Assembly (NCBI RefSeq): GCF_014656195.1
Contig: NZ_BNBY01000015.1
Coordinates: 62,001 to 126,000, forward strand
Origin: Kitasatospora xanthocidica
GTDB taxonomy: Bacteria > Actinomycetota > Actinomycetes > Streptomycetales > Streptomycetaceae
Length of the DNA stretch: 64,000 nucleotides
Direction of reading: 5' to 3'
This document shows positions 1 to 10,123 of the stretch, in pieces. The notes beneath the pieces are model-generated. The model was not told where the DNA came from and ran no database searches. It saw only the letters and a list, made by a program, of their open reading frames with translations. Every line of letters begins with the position of its first letter. Positions within the stretch are counted from its first letter, which is position 1. A program made the translations under genes and the position numbers.

Positions 1-3000
1 GGGAGCCCCGAGCGGTGCTGCTGGTGAGGGTGCCGCGGGCCGAGTAGCCGTAGGCCGTGGAACCGTCGTCGAGCAGCTCGTTGCGCTCGTCGAAGGTCGA
101 GGTGGTGCCACCGGCGGCGGTCCGATTGCCGGCCGCGTCCCAGGTGTACGCGGTGGCGGTGGTGCCGTTGTTCCAGGAGGTGAGGCGCCCGGCCAGGTCG
201 TAGCCGTACTGGTTGGTGGCGGCGCCTGCGGTGCCGCCGGTGGTCTTGCTGGTGATCCGGCTGTTGAGGTCGTAGCCGTAGCCGATCGAGGCGACGGTCG
301 TCCCAGCCGGGTTCTTGATGGTGTCGTCGCGCAGGCGGCCGAGGTTGTCGTAGCCGTAGCTGCGGCTGCCTCCGTTGGTGCCGTAGCGCTCGCTGGCGAG
401 CCGGCCGGCCGCGTCGTAGCCGTAGCCGACGGCGGTGCCGGTCAACGGGTCAGTGGCGCTGGTAAGTTGTCCGGCCGTGTTGTAGCCGAAGGCGGTGGTG
501 CCGGCCGTGTCGGTGCGGGCGGTCATCCGGCTGTCGCCGTTGTAGCTGTAGCTGCTGGCGCCGCCCGGGCCGGCGGTGGTGAGGAGCTGGCCGCGGTCGT
601 TGTAGGTGTAGGTGTCGGGGGTGGTGCCGGGGGTGCCGACGGATATGAGGTGGCCGGCCGCGTCGTAGCCGAGGGTGCGGTTCGGGGTCGCTGCCTCGGC
701 GCCGGCGGCGGTCTCCTGGGTCAGGTTGCCGGCGCCGTCGTAGCTGCGGCGGCGGACAACGTTTCCGGGTTCGGTGAGGGTGACGGCCCGGCCGGCGGCG
801 TCGTAGCTGGTGGTGAACAGGCCTTCGGCCGGGGCCGGGTGGGCGGTGGTCGGCGGTTCGACGGTCGACTCGGGGAGCCCGAGGGAGTTGTAGGTGTAGT
901 AGGTCGGGATGTTCTTCCCGTTGGTCCACCGGGTCTTGCGGCCTCCGCTGTCGTAGCCGAAGGAGGTGGTGATCGTCTGCCCGGCGGCGACCGGTTCGAC
1001 CTGCTGGACCGGGAGGCCGGCCGGGTTGTAGGTGAACTGTCGTGCGTGCGCGGCGATGTCGGCGCTGCTCGCCACCTTGTCGGTGGCGGTGAGGACGTTG
1101 CCCTCCAGGTCGTACGTGGCGTACTGGGTGGACACGGCAGCACCTGTGGTGTCCAGACCGGTGGTGCTCAGTGTCCGCCCCAGTCCGTCGTAGCCGGTGG
1201 TGCTCGCGGTGCCGTCGGCCCTGGTCACCCGGCTGGTCCGGCCGAGCCCGTCATAAGCGGAGCGGACGGTGACGCCTGCCGGGTCGGTGGCGCTGAGCAG
1301 CTGGCCGACGGCGTTGTAGGTGGCCTTGCTCGTGGCGCCGCCGGGCGTCGTGGAGCTGAGCTGGTTGCCCGCGTCGTCCCAGGTGAAGGTGCTGGTGTAG
1401 GCGGCTGCGGCCGGGTAGCGCTCCAGCTGGGTGCTGGTGATGCGCCGCCCGAGGTCGTCGTAGGTGGCCTGGCTGACCGCGCCTGTCGGGCCGGTGGTGG
1501 AGAGCAGTTCGCCGTCGAGGTCGTAGGAGTTGGTGACGGTCGGTGCGGTGACACCGCCGGTCGGCGGCAGGGTGGTCTGCACCAGACGGCCGAACTGGTC
1601 GTACTGCATGGTGTGCGTCAGTTTGAGGCCGGTCGGGTCGACGACGCTCGTGACGGGCCGGCCGAGCACGTCGTACTCGACCGTGGAGGTCGGGGTGATC
1701 GTCGTGCCGGACTGCGGGTCGGTGTACGCGGCACCGGCGGCAGCGACCCGGTTGCCGTCGAGGTCGTAGGTGTAGGTGACGGTGTTGCCCAGCGGGTCGA
1801 CCTGCGAGGTCAGCTGACCGAAGGTGTCGTATCCGGTGCGGCTGATCGGTCGGACCTGCTGCGGCTTGCTGCCGCGGCTGGTCGGGTCGTAGGTCTCCGC
1901 GCTGACCAGCGGGCCGGTGGTGACGGTGGGACGGCCGGCCTCGTCGTAGCCGACGCTGCTGGTGTACGGGACGGGGTCCGCGCCGGTCGCGTTGCCGTTC
2001 GGGCTGACGGTGGTGGTGCGCAGGCCGCGGCTGTTGTAGCCGTACGTCACCACGGAGTCGGTGGGCTGGTTGCGGGCGGTCTGCTTGAGCAGGGTCCCGG
2101 TGACGTCGTAGGTGTAGTCGGTTTCGGTGGAGTTCGCGTCCGCGCCGCCGGTGCTGATGACGGCCGTCGGGCGGTTGGCCACGTCGTAGGTGTAGGCGGT
2201 GGTGCGGTTGAGGCCGCCGGGGTCGGCGGTCGTGCGGCTGACGCGGCCGGCCGCGTCGTAGGCGGTGACGGTGGTGGTCTTGCCTCCGCCGGTCACCTGC
2301 TGGGCGAGGTGGCCTGCGTCGTCGTAGGTGTTCTGCTGGAGCACCACGTTGCGCAGGGAGCCGTCGGCGTTGTGGTAGCCGTCCAGGTCGATCTCGGCGA
2401 TGGTGTTGTCGTCGTTGTAGTAGGTGTGGGTGGTGCGCCCCATCGCGTCGGTGTCGGTGGCGAGGCGGCCTGCAGGGTCGTAACCGCGTGAGCCGATGAC
2501 CTGCCAGCGCGGTGCGGTCGGGGAGGCGCTGCTGCCGGTGTAGTTGCTGACCGCGGTCTGCTGCAGCTGTCCCATCGGCGAGTGGCTGAAGTTGTACGTG
2601 GTGCCGGCCGCGTCGGTCCGGGTGGCGACGTTGCCGTAGCGGTCGTAGGTGTACGAGGTTGCGTGACCGCCCGGGTCCTTGACCTGCTTGACCCGGCTGG
2701 TGTCGCTCTCGTAGGCCCACGTGGTGGTGCGCGGCTGGTCGCCGCCCGTGGTGTCGGCGACGGTCTGGCTGACCTGGTTGCCATCCACGTCGTAGGCGGT
2801 CGTGGTCCGCCGGGTGTGTTTGGTTCCGGTGACGGCGTCGGTGGTGTACGGGTCGGTGCGGGTGACCGGGTTGCCCTGGCCGTCCCAGGTGTAGTCGGTC
2901 TGGAGCACCCGGGGTGCGGCTGTGGTGCCGCCCGGACAGTCGTCGCAGCTGTACGACTGGCTGGTGGTGCGTCCCAGGTTGTCGTAGCCGTAGCTGACCT

Positions 3001-6000
3001 TGGGCCGCAGCGGCGAGAGGACGAAGGCGACGTCACCATTGCCCTGGTAGAAGTACTCCGTCTGCTTGTCCGCGGGGACGCTGAACGGGTCCGGGTTGGC
3101 CGCCGGGTCGAGCAGGACGGTCTGCGCCCGGACCAGCCCGATCGGGACCATTGAGCCGTCTGGCGCCGGGGTGAAGGCCTTGGTGCGCAGGATGTAGCTG
3201 ACGCGTCCCTTGGGGAAGTCCGGTGTGGCCGGGAGGGTCGTGGAGGCCAGCTGGCCGTTGTTGTCGTAGGCGTAGCGGGTGGTGTAGGTGGTGTCGCCGG
3301 GGCCGGAGGAGCGGGCGTCGCTGGAGGTCAGGATCTTGTCGTTGGCGGTGTTGAGCGGATTTCCGATGTCCAGGTAGTACGTGGCGTAGCTGGTCTGGCA
3401 GCTTCCGGCGCCGCGGCAAGTGGTCCGGGAGACCGTGTTGCCGCGGGCGTCGTGCCCGGTGGTGATGGTGTGTCCGTTGGGGTCGCTGACGGCGTACAGG
3501 TAGCCGGCGGTGTCGTAGGTGTAGCGGGTGGTGTTGCCGTAGCCGTCGGTGCGGGAGATCAGCCGGGAGGAGCGGGTGTCGTACTGGTAGGTCAGCTTGT
3601 AGCCGCCCGGGTCGGTGACGGTGGCGGTGGTGACCGGGATGGGCTTCCCGCCGTCGCCCATGGCCTTGTAGTGCGCGGTCACGGTGTCGGCGTTGAGGCG
3701 CGAGGAGTAGTAGGAGGCCTCGGCGATGGTGCCCTTGAAGTGGTCACCGCCGGCGGCGGGCCAGCCGTTGGTGGATCCCGCTCCCAGGTAGACGTACGGC
3801 GTGCCGTTGAAGGTGATCTTGCGCCCGGTGGTGTCCGAGGCACTGGCTCGACCGTCGATGTAGATGGTCTGGCCGCTGTCGTCGCCGGTGAGTACCGCCT
3901 GGTGCCAGTTGCCGTCGTTGACCGTGCGGTCGGAGGTCATGGAGGCGTTGAGGCCCATCCAGAACTCGCCGTGCACCCGCCCGTCGGTGCCTACGTACAG
4001 GGCTGGGTTCCAGGCGGTTCCGCCCTGGGTGCCGACGGGGTAGTCCTGGTAGCCGTAGAGCGGGCCGCCGGTGGTGGTTTTGAACCACAGCTCGACGCTG
4101 GCCGCTCCCCTGATGGGCGCGGCGTCGGAGGGCAGCTGAACCTGGGAGGTGGAGCCGTTGAAGACCCCGGCGCGCTGGCTCTGGTCTCCGGAGGGCCCCG
4201 CGGCGTTCAGGTCGACGTCGGTGAGGTTGCCGGCCGTGGCGTCCGGGCGTGCGTCGCCCAGCTGGCTGGCGGCGTACGAGGAGCCGGAGGGGTCGTTGAG
4301 TCGCCAGTAGCCGACGGCGCCGTCCTGGACCGTCTTGGCGCGGTAGTTGCTCGCCGCGTCCAGGCCGCCGACCACGGCGGCGGAGGTCGCGCGGTTGTAG
4401 TGGCCGGAGACGGTGTCCTTGGTGAGGCGGTACCGGAAGATCGAGAAGTCGGCGATGGTGCCGTTGAAGTAGCTGACCTGATCCGACGGAGCGTTCGGCC
4501 ACCCGCCGCCGGTCCAGCCGGCGCCGAGGGAGGCGTAGGCGGAACCGTTGTAGGTGATGGGGAGCGCCGTGGTGCTGGTGGCCGTGGGGGCACCGTCCAG
4601 GTAGAGGGTCTGGCCGGAGCCGTCGCCGGCCAGGGCCACGTGGTGCCAGGCGCCGTCGGCGACGGTGGTCGCCGAGACCAGGGCGTTGGTGGCGGAGCCG
4701 GTCCACAGGGTGCCGTAGAGCTTCTTGTCCGAGCCGATGTAGAGCGCCGGGTTCCAGCGGTCGGTGGAACCGTTCGGCTTCCCGTCGAGCGGGAAGGACT
4801 GGTAGCCGTACAGCACGCCGGGAGCGGTGGTCTTGAACCAGAGCTCGACGGTGGCCGCGCCCCAGTGCTTGGGCGAGGTGTTGGCGGGGAGCTGGACGTA
4901 CGCGTTGGTGCCGTTGAAGCCGGTGGCGGTGGACGTGCCGGAGGCCCAGGGGCCCGCCTGGCAGCAGGTGGTGTTGTGGTAGCTGCCGCGGTTCTGGGCG
5001 AGTGCGGCCGAGGAGATCAGTTCGGTGGCCTGGTTGCCGGTGGTGTCGCCGAGGCGCCAGTAGCCGGTGGGCTTGCTGTCCACCACGGCGGCGTCGTACT
5101 GGGTGGCACCGGAGGTGGTGGCGAGCTGGTAGAGCGAGGAGATGGTGGCGGCGTTCAGTCCGTGCGGGTAGGCGGCCACGTCGGCGAGCTGGCCCTTGAA
5201 GTGGCCCGCCCGGTCGGCCGGCGGCTGCGGCCACCTGCCGGTCACGTTGCCCGCGCCGAGGAAGACGTGGTTGGTGCCGTTGGGGATGATCGTGCCGTTC
5301 AGCGGTCCCGCGACGGGTGCTCCGTCGAGGTAGAGGGTCTGACTGGTCTGGCTGTCGGCGGAGATCACTGCGAAGTGCCACTTGTTGTCGTTGACCGGGG
5401 CACCGCTGGCCAGGGTGGTGGAAGCGTCACCCGTCCACAACTGGGCGCGCAGCCTGCCGTTGCTGTCGACGTACAGGGCCGGGTTCCACTGGTCGGTGGT
5501 GCCGTTGGGGGTGCCGTTGACCGGGAACGACTGGTACGAGAGCAGCACGCCGGCGCGGTCGGTGCGGAACCACAGGGCGAGCGCACCCGGACCGTTCTGC
5601 GGGGCGTAGGCGGCGGGCAGTTCCGCCCAGGAGGTGCTTCCGTCGAAGGTCGCCGATCCGGGCGAACCGGACATCGGGCCGGGCGAACCGAGTTCGACGT
5701 TGGCGTAGTTGCCGTTGTTGGGTGTCGGCCGCGGTGTGTAGACCTGGTTCGCGGCCTGTACGCCGCCGCCGTCGGACAGCCGCCAGTATGCGTTGGGCCG
5801 CGATCCCATGACGCTGCCCCGGTACTCCTGGGAGGAGCCGGCCACGGTGGGCTGGCTCAGTGTCCAGGTGCCGCCGTTCTCGTCGGTCACCTTGGCAGCC
5901 CGGTCGTTGACCGCGTCGTAGCTGACGCCCAGGCGGGTCTTGCCCGAGGGAAGCTTGAGTCCGGTGAGTTGGGCGGACGGCTGGCTTCCGGCCTGCCAGA

Positions 6001-9000
6001 GGGACTTGACGGCCGGTTCGCCCAGGGCCCGGTTGTAGAAGGCGACGTCGCTGATGCTGCCGTTGAAGTAGTTGGCGTGTCCGGTGTTGTCGTACGGGTT
6101 GTCGGGCCAGCCCCCGCTGAGGAAGCCGCCGCCGACGGCTTCCGAGCGCTGCCCGGGCGCGATGACCGCCCCGGGCAGGGGGGCGCCCTGTGCCTCGCCG
6201 TCCAGGTAGAGGGTCTGGGTAGTGCCGGCCGCGGAGAGCAGGGCGTAGTGCCACTTGCCGTCGTTGACCGCCTTGGTGGAGTCGAGGGTGCGGGACGGTC
6301 CGTTCCAGAACTTGCCGTGCAGGTAGCCGGACTGGCCGACGTACAGCGCCGGGGTGTAGTTGGCCGGCGTGCTCCCGTTGCCGGGGAAGGGGTCAGCCTG
6401 GTAGCTGAAGAGCACGCCCCAGCTGGAGGTCTTGAACCAGAGGCCGACCGAGGTGTACGAGGAGGTGTCCAGGACGCTCTGCGGGAGTCCGACGAACCCG
6501 GAGGAGCCGTCGAAGGTCGCGGCGGTGGCGCCCGAGGCGGTCGGTCCGGGCGTGCCGAGGGTGACGCCGGTGCCGGAGTAGGTGGCGTTGTCGTTGCCCT
6601 GGTTCTCCGCCACCTCGCTGACGGCGGTGCCTCCGCTGCCTTCTCGGAGTCGCCAGTAGGAGACGGGAGCGGAGTCCAGGACCGCGGAGCGCAGATGCGA
6701 GCCGGCGGTGTAGGAGTAGCCGGTGCACGACCGGTCGGTGTTCCCCCCGGTCGGGGGTGCGCAGACCTGGTCGAGCTGGTCCGGGTTGCTGGGGTTGTAC
6801 GTGTAGGTCCAGGTGAGGGCGGTGTTCGAGTCCGTCCCGCTGACCGGGTCGGTGGAGACCTTCGCGACGTGCCGGTTTCCGGTGGTCCATTCGAAGTGCA
6901 GGGTGCGGCCCGAGGAGGTGTCCTTCACCGTGGCCAGAACGCCGTTGCCGTAGCTGAGCTCCTGGGTGCGGCTGAACGCGTCGCGCACCAGGGACAGCGC
7001 GTAGCCGTTGCCCGAAGCGACGTGGAACTCGTAGCGGGTGCCGTCCTTGGCCATCAGGTCGAAACCTGCGGCGACCTTGCTGAGCGACTGGAACTCACCC
7101 GAGGGCGGCGTGTACAGGGCCCCCTTGTTCGGGTCGGCCCCGAAGCGGGCGGCCCGGCCGGCGGCGGTGGTGAGGACGACCGAGTCGCTGCCGTCGTTGT
7201 CCGGCTGGATCTTCATGTCGAAGTTGGAGGTCCAGCCGTTGCCGAACAGCGTCGACGTCCGCGGGTCCAGCGAGTTGTACGAGCGGCTGACGGCCAGAGC
7301 CGGACCGACGCTCTTGACGTCCGCGTCGGTGGCCGCCGTGGTGTAGTTGCCCACCTTGGCGTCGAAGGGGCGGCCGGCCCCGTCGCCGACCGCGCCGCCC
7401 AGGTGTGAGGTGATCACGGGCTGCTGGACCTGGGTGGAGAAGGAGACCGTGCCGGACAGTGGACTCTCACCGCCGTGGTCACCGACCTTGACGTTCCACA
7501 GGTAGCCGGTGTTCCAGGCGAGCTTTCCCGGTGGCACGGCCCACGAGGTGCTGGACTGCCAACCCGACTCCGCAACCAGCTCGGGATCTCCCGAGGCCGG
7601 GTTGGTGTAGACCCGGAAGTCGTAGTCGAGGCCGCTGCCCGGGAAGTTGTCCGGGTCGTGCCCGGTGGCGTAGAGCTGCGGGGTGAGGCTACCGATCACG
7701 GTGTTGTGCGGCGGAGCCAGGACGTCCAGCTGTGGTGCGGTGTTGGCGCCGTGGACGGTGGTGCAGTTGCCGAAGGGGATCCAGTAGTTGTCGTGCAGGG
7801 AGGACGTCCCCCCGACGTACCCGTCCCAGCAGAGGTAGTAGTCCTGCCCCAGCGGCAGCGGCGGTATGACTCCGTTGATGGTGACCGAGTCGTAGGTCCT
7901 GACCAGCCCGGGCACCCCGGTGAGGGGCGCGTTGAACCACTGCTCCTGCCAGTTGGTGTCGAACAGGCGGGCCTTGACCTGCATGCTCTGCGAGTTCCAC
8001 CAGTTGGCCCCGGTGTTCGTCAGGGTGACCTGCTGGTAGCCGGGCGTGTTGTAGGTCGGCGGCATGTAGCTGCCGGCGGGCGCGTAGGTGGCGGCCCAGT
8101 CGCTGTAGGAGATCGACAGGTAGGGCGGGTAGGCGCTGTTGGCGCTGGCGAACTTCTTCCAGTGGTAGGAGTCGGTGGTGCTGGCCGTCAGCGCGAGACC
8201 GTAGTTGTCGGCGCCGCGGGCCCAGCTCTCGACCAGCTGGACCCCGGGGTCGGTGTGGCTGCGGCCCAGGTCGATCGACTCCCACATCGCGCCGCCACAG
8301 GTGTCACCGGCGGAGAAGCTGGCGGTGCCGAGCTGCTGGCCGATCGACACCCCGGGGTACCGGTTGATCGTCGCCGGGTCCCACGCGCTGGTGATCTGGT
8401 TGACGTAGACCGGGTGCGGCGAGCACTCGTAGGAGTGGGTGTTGTTCAGGTTGAGGGTGACCGCGTGCAGGTAGTTGTTCTGCAGGACACCTGCCACGTC
8501 GGGGAAGTACAGGTAGCTGTTGACCTTCGAGGCGCCGCCGTCGGACGTGCCGATGCGCAGCTGCGGGTCGGTGGAGAAGTTCGCCGTCTGGTCCGACCGT
8601 ACGAAGGTCGACTTGCCGACCCCGATACTGGTGGTCGACGGGTCCACGGTGACCGGGAAGACGCGCTTGGCGTCGTGCAGCCAGACCTCGTCCAGGTCCA
8701 TCCGCAGGGCGGGGGTGCCGTTGACGTCGACCAGGCGGTAGGTCACCCGGTCGCTGACCACGCCGTCCCCGGAGGCGGGGTCGATCTTGGAGTCCGTCAT
8801 GAAGCCGTGCGGGATGGTCGCCTTCACCGCTCCGGAGGCGTCCTTGAACTGGACCTCGCCGTCGGGGCCGATCGCCGGGGTGAGCCCGGTGAGGTGCAGT
8901 GGGAAGACCCAGCTGGTCGGGGCGGTCGCGTCGTGCAGGGTCAGGGATTCCTTCACTCCCTGGGCGAGCCCGTTGTAGACCACGTCGCTCGCGGGGCGCG

Positions 9001-9871
9001 CCAGCGGGTAGGTGAGGGTGTCGCCCTGGACCACGCCGCGCACCTGTGCCGCGTCCTGCAGGCCGTAGGAGACCACCAGGCCCTGGCCCGGCGCCCAGCT
9101 CACCAGCGCGGGGTCATCGGTCTTGGCGGCAAAGGTGGCCTGCTGGCTGTTGGCCTGTTCGGTCCAGCGTCCGGCGCGGTCGAGCGCGAAGTTGGTGTTG
9201 ATGTCGTCCCAGCTGCCGTCGGCCTTGCGGTAGTGCACGGGCCGCGGGTAGGCGCGCAGGGTCTTGGTGCCGTCCGGGTTCTGGAAGAGCGAGGTCGTGT
9301 CGGTGCGGGCGCCCGTGACCTCGACGCCCTCGGCCGGCAGACCGGGCATGCCGGTACCGGGGGTGGCGTCGTTGCGGGCCTGGAGGTCTTCACTTGCGGG
9401 CGGTGCCGAGTCTGCGGCGCCCTGCTTCGCGGCCTTTCCGTTCTTGCCCGTGTTCTGCGGTGCGGCGGGAGGCGGGGCGGCGTTGCCGCTCTGCGCACCG
9501 CCGGGGGACGCAGCGCCGGGTCGGCCTTCGCGGGGTGGCGGGGTGACGGTCCCGCCCTTGACCGGGGACCGGGGTATCGCATCACCAGAGGGGTGCATGG
9601 TGCCGTCGCCTGGCGCGGCCTTGGCCTTGGCCTCGGGCAGTTCGCCCTGGCCCGGCTGGTGCGCGGATTCCCCGGGAGCGCCGCCGTCCTTCCTGGTCTG
9701 CGAGGACGGCACGGTGTGAGTCCCCCGGCTCGGGTCACCGCTGACTTGCTGCGGGGTCTTCGGCGTGACCGTGGGCACCGGGGCCTTGATCGCCGTGAAA
9801 GCGCTCGCTTCTTGCGTGCCAAGGGCAAGCAGGAGCGTCAAGGAGGTGATGAGCGCAAGCGAGCGACGCAC
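1..9871 (-). CDS. Giant secreted DNRLRE/LamG/RHS-repeat protein, 3' end outside the window
   Basis: One open minus-strand frame runs from a GTG at 9871 (GAAGGA ribosome site 6 nt upstream) through the left edge, giving at least 3290 residues. Residues 1-27 are a signal peptide (Arg-Arg, hydrophobic core, cut near Ala-Ser-Ala); a Pro/Ala/Gly linker follows to about 150. A DNRLRE-type adhesive region is near 410-590, an RHS N-terminal (DUF6531-like) segment near 830, and four LamG/concanavalin-like domains (WH plus LYLDG patterns) lie near 1100-1280, 1390-1580, 1640-1825 and 1890-2060. From about 2150 on, YD/RHS repeats of the YGYDNLGR type fill the rest. RHS proteins of this build are cell-surface or secreted shells that often end in a variable toxin. 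That end, and any immunity gene, would lie left of base 1. The frame was checked at both ends and near 3058; no frameshift seen. Confidence 0.9.
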   Translation of the reverse strand, partial: MRRSLALITSLTLLLALGTQEASAFTAIKAPVPTVTPKTPQQVSGDPSRGTHTVPSSQTRKDGGAPGESAHQPGQGELPEAKAKAAPGDGTMHPSGDAIPRSPVKGGTVTPPPREGRPGAASPGGAQSGNAAPPPAAPQNTGKNGKAAKQGAADSAPPASEDLQARNDATPGTGMPGLPAEGVEVTGARTDTTSLFQNPDGTKTLRAYPRPVHYRKADGSWDDINTNFALDRAGRWTEQANSQQATFAAKTDDPALVSWAPGQGLVVSYGLQDAAQVRGVVQGDTLTYPLARPASDVVYNGLAQGVKESLTLHDATAPTSWVFPLHLTGLTPAIGPDGEVQFKDASGAVKATIPHGFMTDSKIDPASGDGVVSDRVTYRLVDVNGTPALRMDLDEVWLHDAKRVFPVTVDPSTTSIGVGKSTFVRSDQTANFSTDPQLRIGTSDGGASKVNSYLYFPDVAGVLQNNYLHAVTLNLNNTHSYECSPHPVYVNQITSAWDPATINRYPGVSIGQQLGTASFSAGDTCGGAMWESIDLGRSHTDPGVQLVESWARGADNYGLALTASTTDSYHWKKFASANSAYPPYLSISYSDWAATYAPAGSYMPPTYNTPGYQQVTLTNTGANWWNSQSMQVKARLFDTNWQEQWFNAPLTGVPGLVRTYDSVTINGVIPPLPLGQDYYLCWDGYVGGTSSLHDNYWIPFGNCTTVHGANTAPQLDVLAPPHNTVIGSLTPQLYATGHDPDNFPGSGLDYDFRVYTNPASGDPELVAESGWQSSTSWAVPPGKLAWNTGYLWNVKVGDHGGESPLSGTVSFSTQVQQPVITSHLGGAVGDGAGRPFDAKVGNYTTAATDADVKSVGPALAVSRSYNSLDPRTSTLFGNGWTSNFDMKIQPDNDGSDSVVLTTAAGRAARFGADPNKGALYTPPSGEFQSLSKVAAGFDLMAKDGTRYEFHVASGNGYALSLVRDAFSRTQELSYGNGVLATVKDTSSGRTLHFEWTTGNRHVAKVSTDPVSGTDSNTALTWTYTYNPSNPDQLDQVCAPPTGGNTDRSCTGYSYTAGSHLRSAVLDSAPVSYWRLREGSGGTAVSEVAENQGNDNATYSGTGVTLGTPGPTASGATAATFDGSSGFVGLPQSVLDTSSYTSVGLWFKTSSWGVLFSYQADPFPGNGSTPANYTPALYVGQSGYLHGKFWNGPSRTLDSTKAVNDGKWHYALLSAAGTTQTLYLDGEAQGAPLPGAVIAPGQRSEAVGGGFLSGGWPDNPYDNTGHANYFNGSISDVAFYNRALGEPAVKSLWQAGSQPSAQLTGLKLPSGKTRLGVSYDAVNDRAAKVTDENGGTWTLSQPTVAGSSQEYRGSVMGSRPNAYWRLSDGGGVQAANQVYTPRPTPNNGNYANVELGSPGPMSGSPGSATFDGSTSWAELPAAYAPQNGPGALALWFRTDRAGVLLSYQSFPVNGTPNGTTDQWNPALYVDSNGRLRAQLWTGDASTTLASGAPVNDNKWHFAVISADSQTSQTLYLDGAPVAGPLNGTIIPNGTNHVFLGAGNVTGRWPQPPADRAGHFKGQLADVAAYPHGLNAATISSLYQLATTSGATQYDAAVVDSKPTGYWRLGDTTGNQATELISSAALAQNRGSYHNTTCCQAGPWASGTSTATGFNGTNAYVQLPANTSPKHWGAATVELWFKTTAPGVLYGYQSFPLDGKPNGSTDRWNPALYIGSDKKLYGTLWTGSATNALVSATTVADGAWHHVALAGDGSGQTLYLDGAPTATSTTALPITYNGSAYASLGAGWTGGGWPNAPSDQVSYFNGTIADFSIFRYRLTKDTVSGHYNRATSAAVVGGLDAASNYRAKTVQDGAVGYWRLNDPSGSSYAASQLGDARPDATAGNLTDVDLNAAGPSGDQSQRAGVFNGSTSQVQLPSDAAPIRGAASVELWFKTTTGGPLYGYQDYPVGTQGGTAWNPALYVGTDGRVHGEFWMGLNASMTSDRTVNDGNWHQAVLTGDDSGQTIYIDGRASASDTTGRKITFNGTPYVYLGAGSTNGWPAAGGDHFKGTIAEASYYSSRLNADTVTAHYKAMGDGGKPIPVTTATVTDPGGYKLTYQYDTRSSRLISRTDGYGNTTRYTYDTAGYLYAVSDPNGHTITTGHDARGNTVSRTTCRGAGSCQTSYATYYLDIGNPLNTANDKILTSSDARSSGPGDTTYTTRYAYDNNGQLASTTLPATPDFPKGRVSYILRTKAFTPAPDGSMVPIGLVRAQTVLLDPAANPDPFSVPADKQTEYFYQGNGDVAFVLSPLRPKVSYGYDNLGRTTSQSYSCDDCPGGTTAAPRVLQTDYTWDGQGNPVTRTDPYTTDAVTGTKHTRRTTTAYDVDGNQVSQTVADTTGGDQPRTTTWAYESDTSRVKQVKDPGGHATSYTYDRYGNVATRTDAAGTTYNFSHSPMGQLQQTAVSNYTGSSASPTAPRWQVIGSRGYDPAGRLATDTDAMGRTTHTYYNDDNTIAEIDLDGYHNADGSLRNVVLQQNTYDDAGHLAQQVTGGGKTTTVTAYDAAGRVSRTTADPGGLNRTTAYTYDVANRPTAVISTGGADANSTETDYTYDVTGTLLKQTARNQPTDSVVTYGYNSRGLRTTTVSPNGNATGADPVPYTSSVGYDEAGRPTVTTGPLVSAETYDPTSRGSKPQQVRPISRTGYDTFGQLTSQVDPLGNTVTYTYDLDGNRVAAAGAAYTDPQSGTTITPTSTVEYDVLGRPVTSVVDPTGLKLTHTMQYDQFGRLVQTTLPPTGGVTAPTVTNSYDLDGELLSTTGPTGAVSQATYDDLGRRITSTQLERYPAAAAYTSTFTWDDAGNQLSSTTPGGATSKATYNAVGQLLSATDPAGVTVRSAYDGLGRTSRVTRADGTASTTGYDGLGRTLSTTGLDTTGAAVSTQYATYDLEGNVLTATDKVASSADIAAHARQFTYNPAGLPVQQVEPVAAGQTITTSFGYDSGGRKTRWTNGKNIPTYYTYNSLGLPESTVEPPTTAHPAPAEGLFTTSYDAAGRAVTLTEPGNVVRRRSYDGAGNLTQETAAGAEAATPNRTLGYDAAGHLISVGTPGTTPDTYTYNDRGQLLTTAGPGGASSYSYNGDSRMTARTDTAGTTAFGYNTAGQLTSATDPLTGTAVGYGYDAAGRLASERYGTNGGSRSYGYDNLGRLRDDTIKNPAGTTVASIGYGYDLNSRITSKTTGGTAGAATNQYGYDLAGRLTSWNNGTTATAYTWDAAGNRTAAGGTTSTFDERNELLDDGSTAYGYSARGTLTSSTARGS

Positions 9872-10123
9872 GGAAAGTCCTTCGGAGGGCAGGCGAAAAC
9901 GACCGACTCTCCCCCTACGGCGATCGGTCCGTGTCCTTCCTATCGGTCGTCAGTGCGACGCGTACAGCCCGTAATTGACGAACCCGTGGTCGTTTTATGC
10001 AAAATAGGGATGCCATATGCTGAAATGATCTTAAGAGATTTTTAATCTTCTTTACTGAACAATGAAAACCTCCGGGTGAGACTTGACCGTGCCCGCCACA
10101 TCACCCGCCAGGAGAAGCCCGAC
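9872..10123. promoter_or_regulatory. AT-rich divergent intergenic region
   Basis: This gap separates the leftward RHS gene from the rightward BMP-like gene. About 75 bases (roughly 9990-10068) are strikingly AT-rich against a genome near 70% GC, and include runs such as TTTTATGCAAAAT and GATTTTTAATC that could serve as -10 elements in either direction. No palindromic operator was found. The composition suggests foreign origin or strong promoters; which promoter elements are used is inference. Confidence 0.5.

Noticed and set aside
467..9828. Long plus-strand and minus-strand open frames over the first 10 kb
   Set aside because: They are other frames of the RHS gene: extreme Gly/Val/Arg or Arg/His/Pro composition, no domains, while the true frame reads coherent RHS/LamG sequence with no stop.
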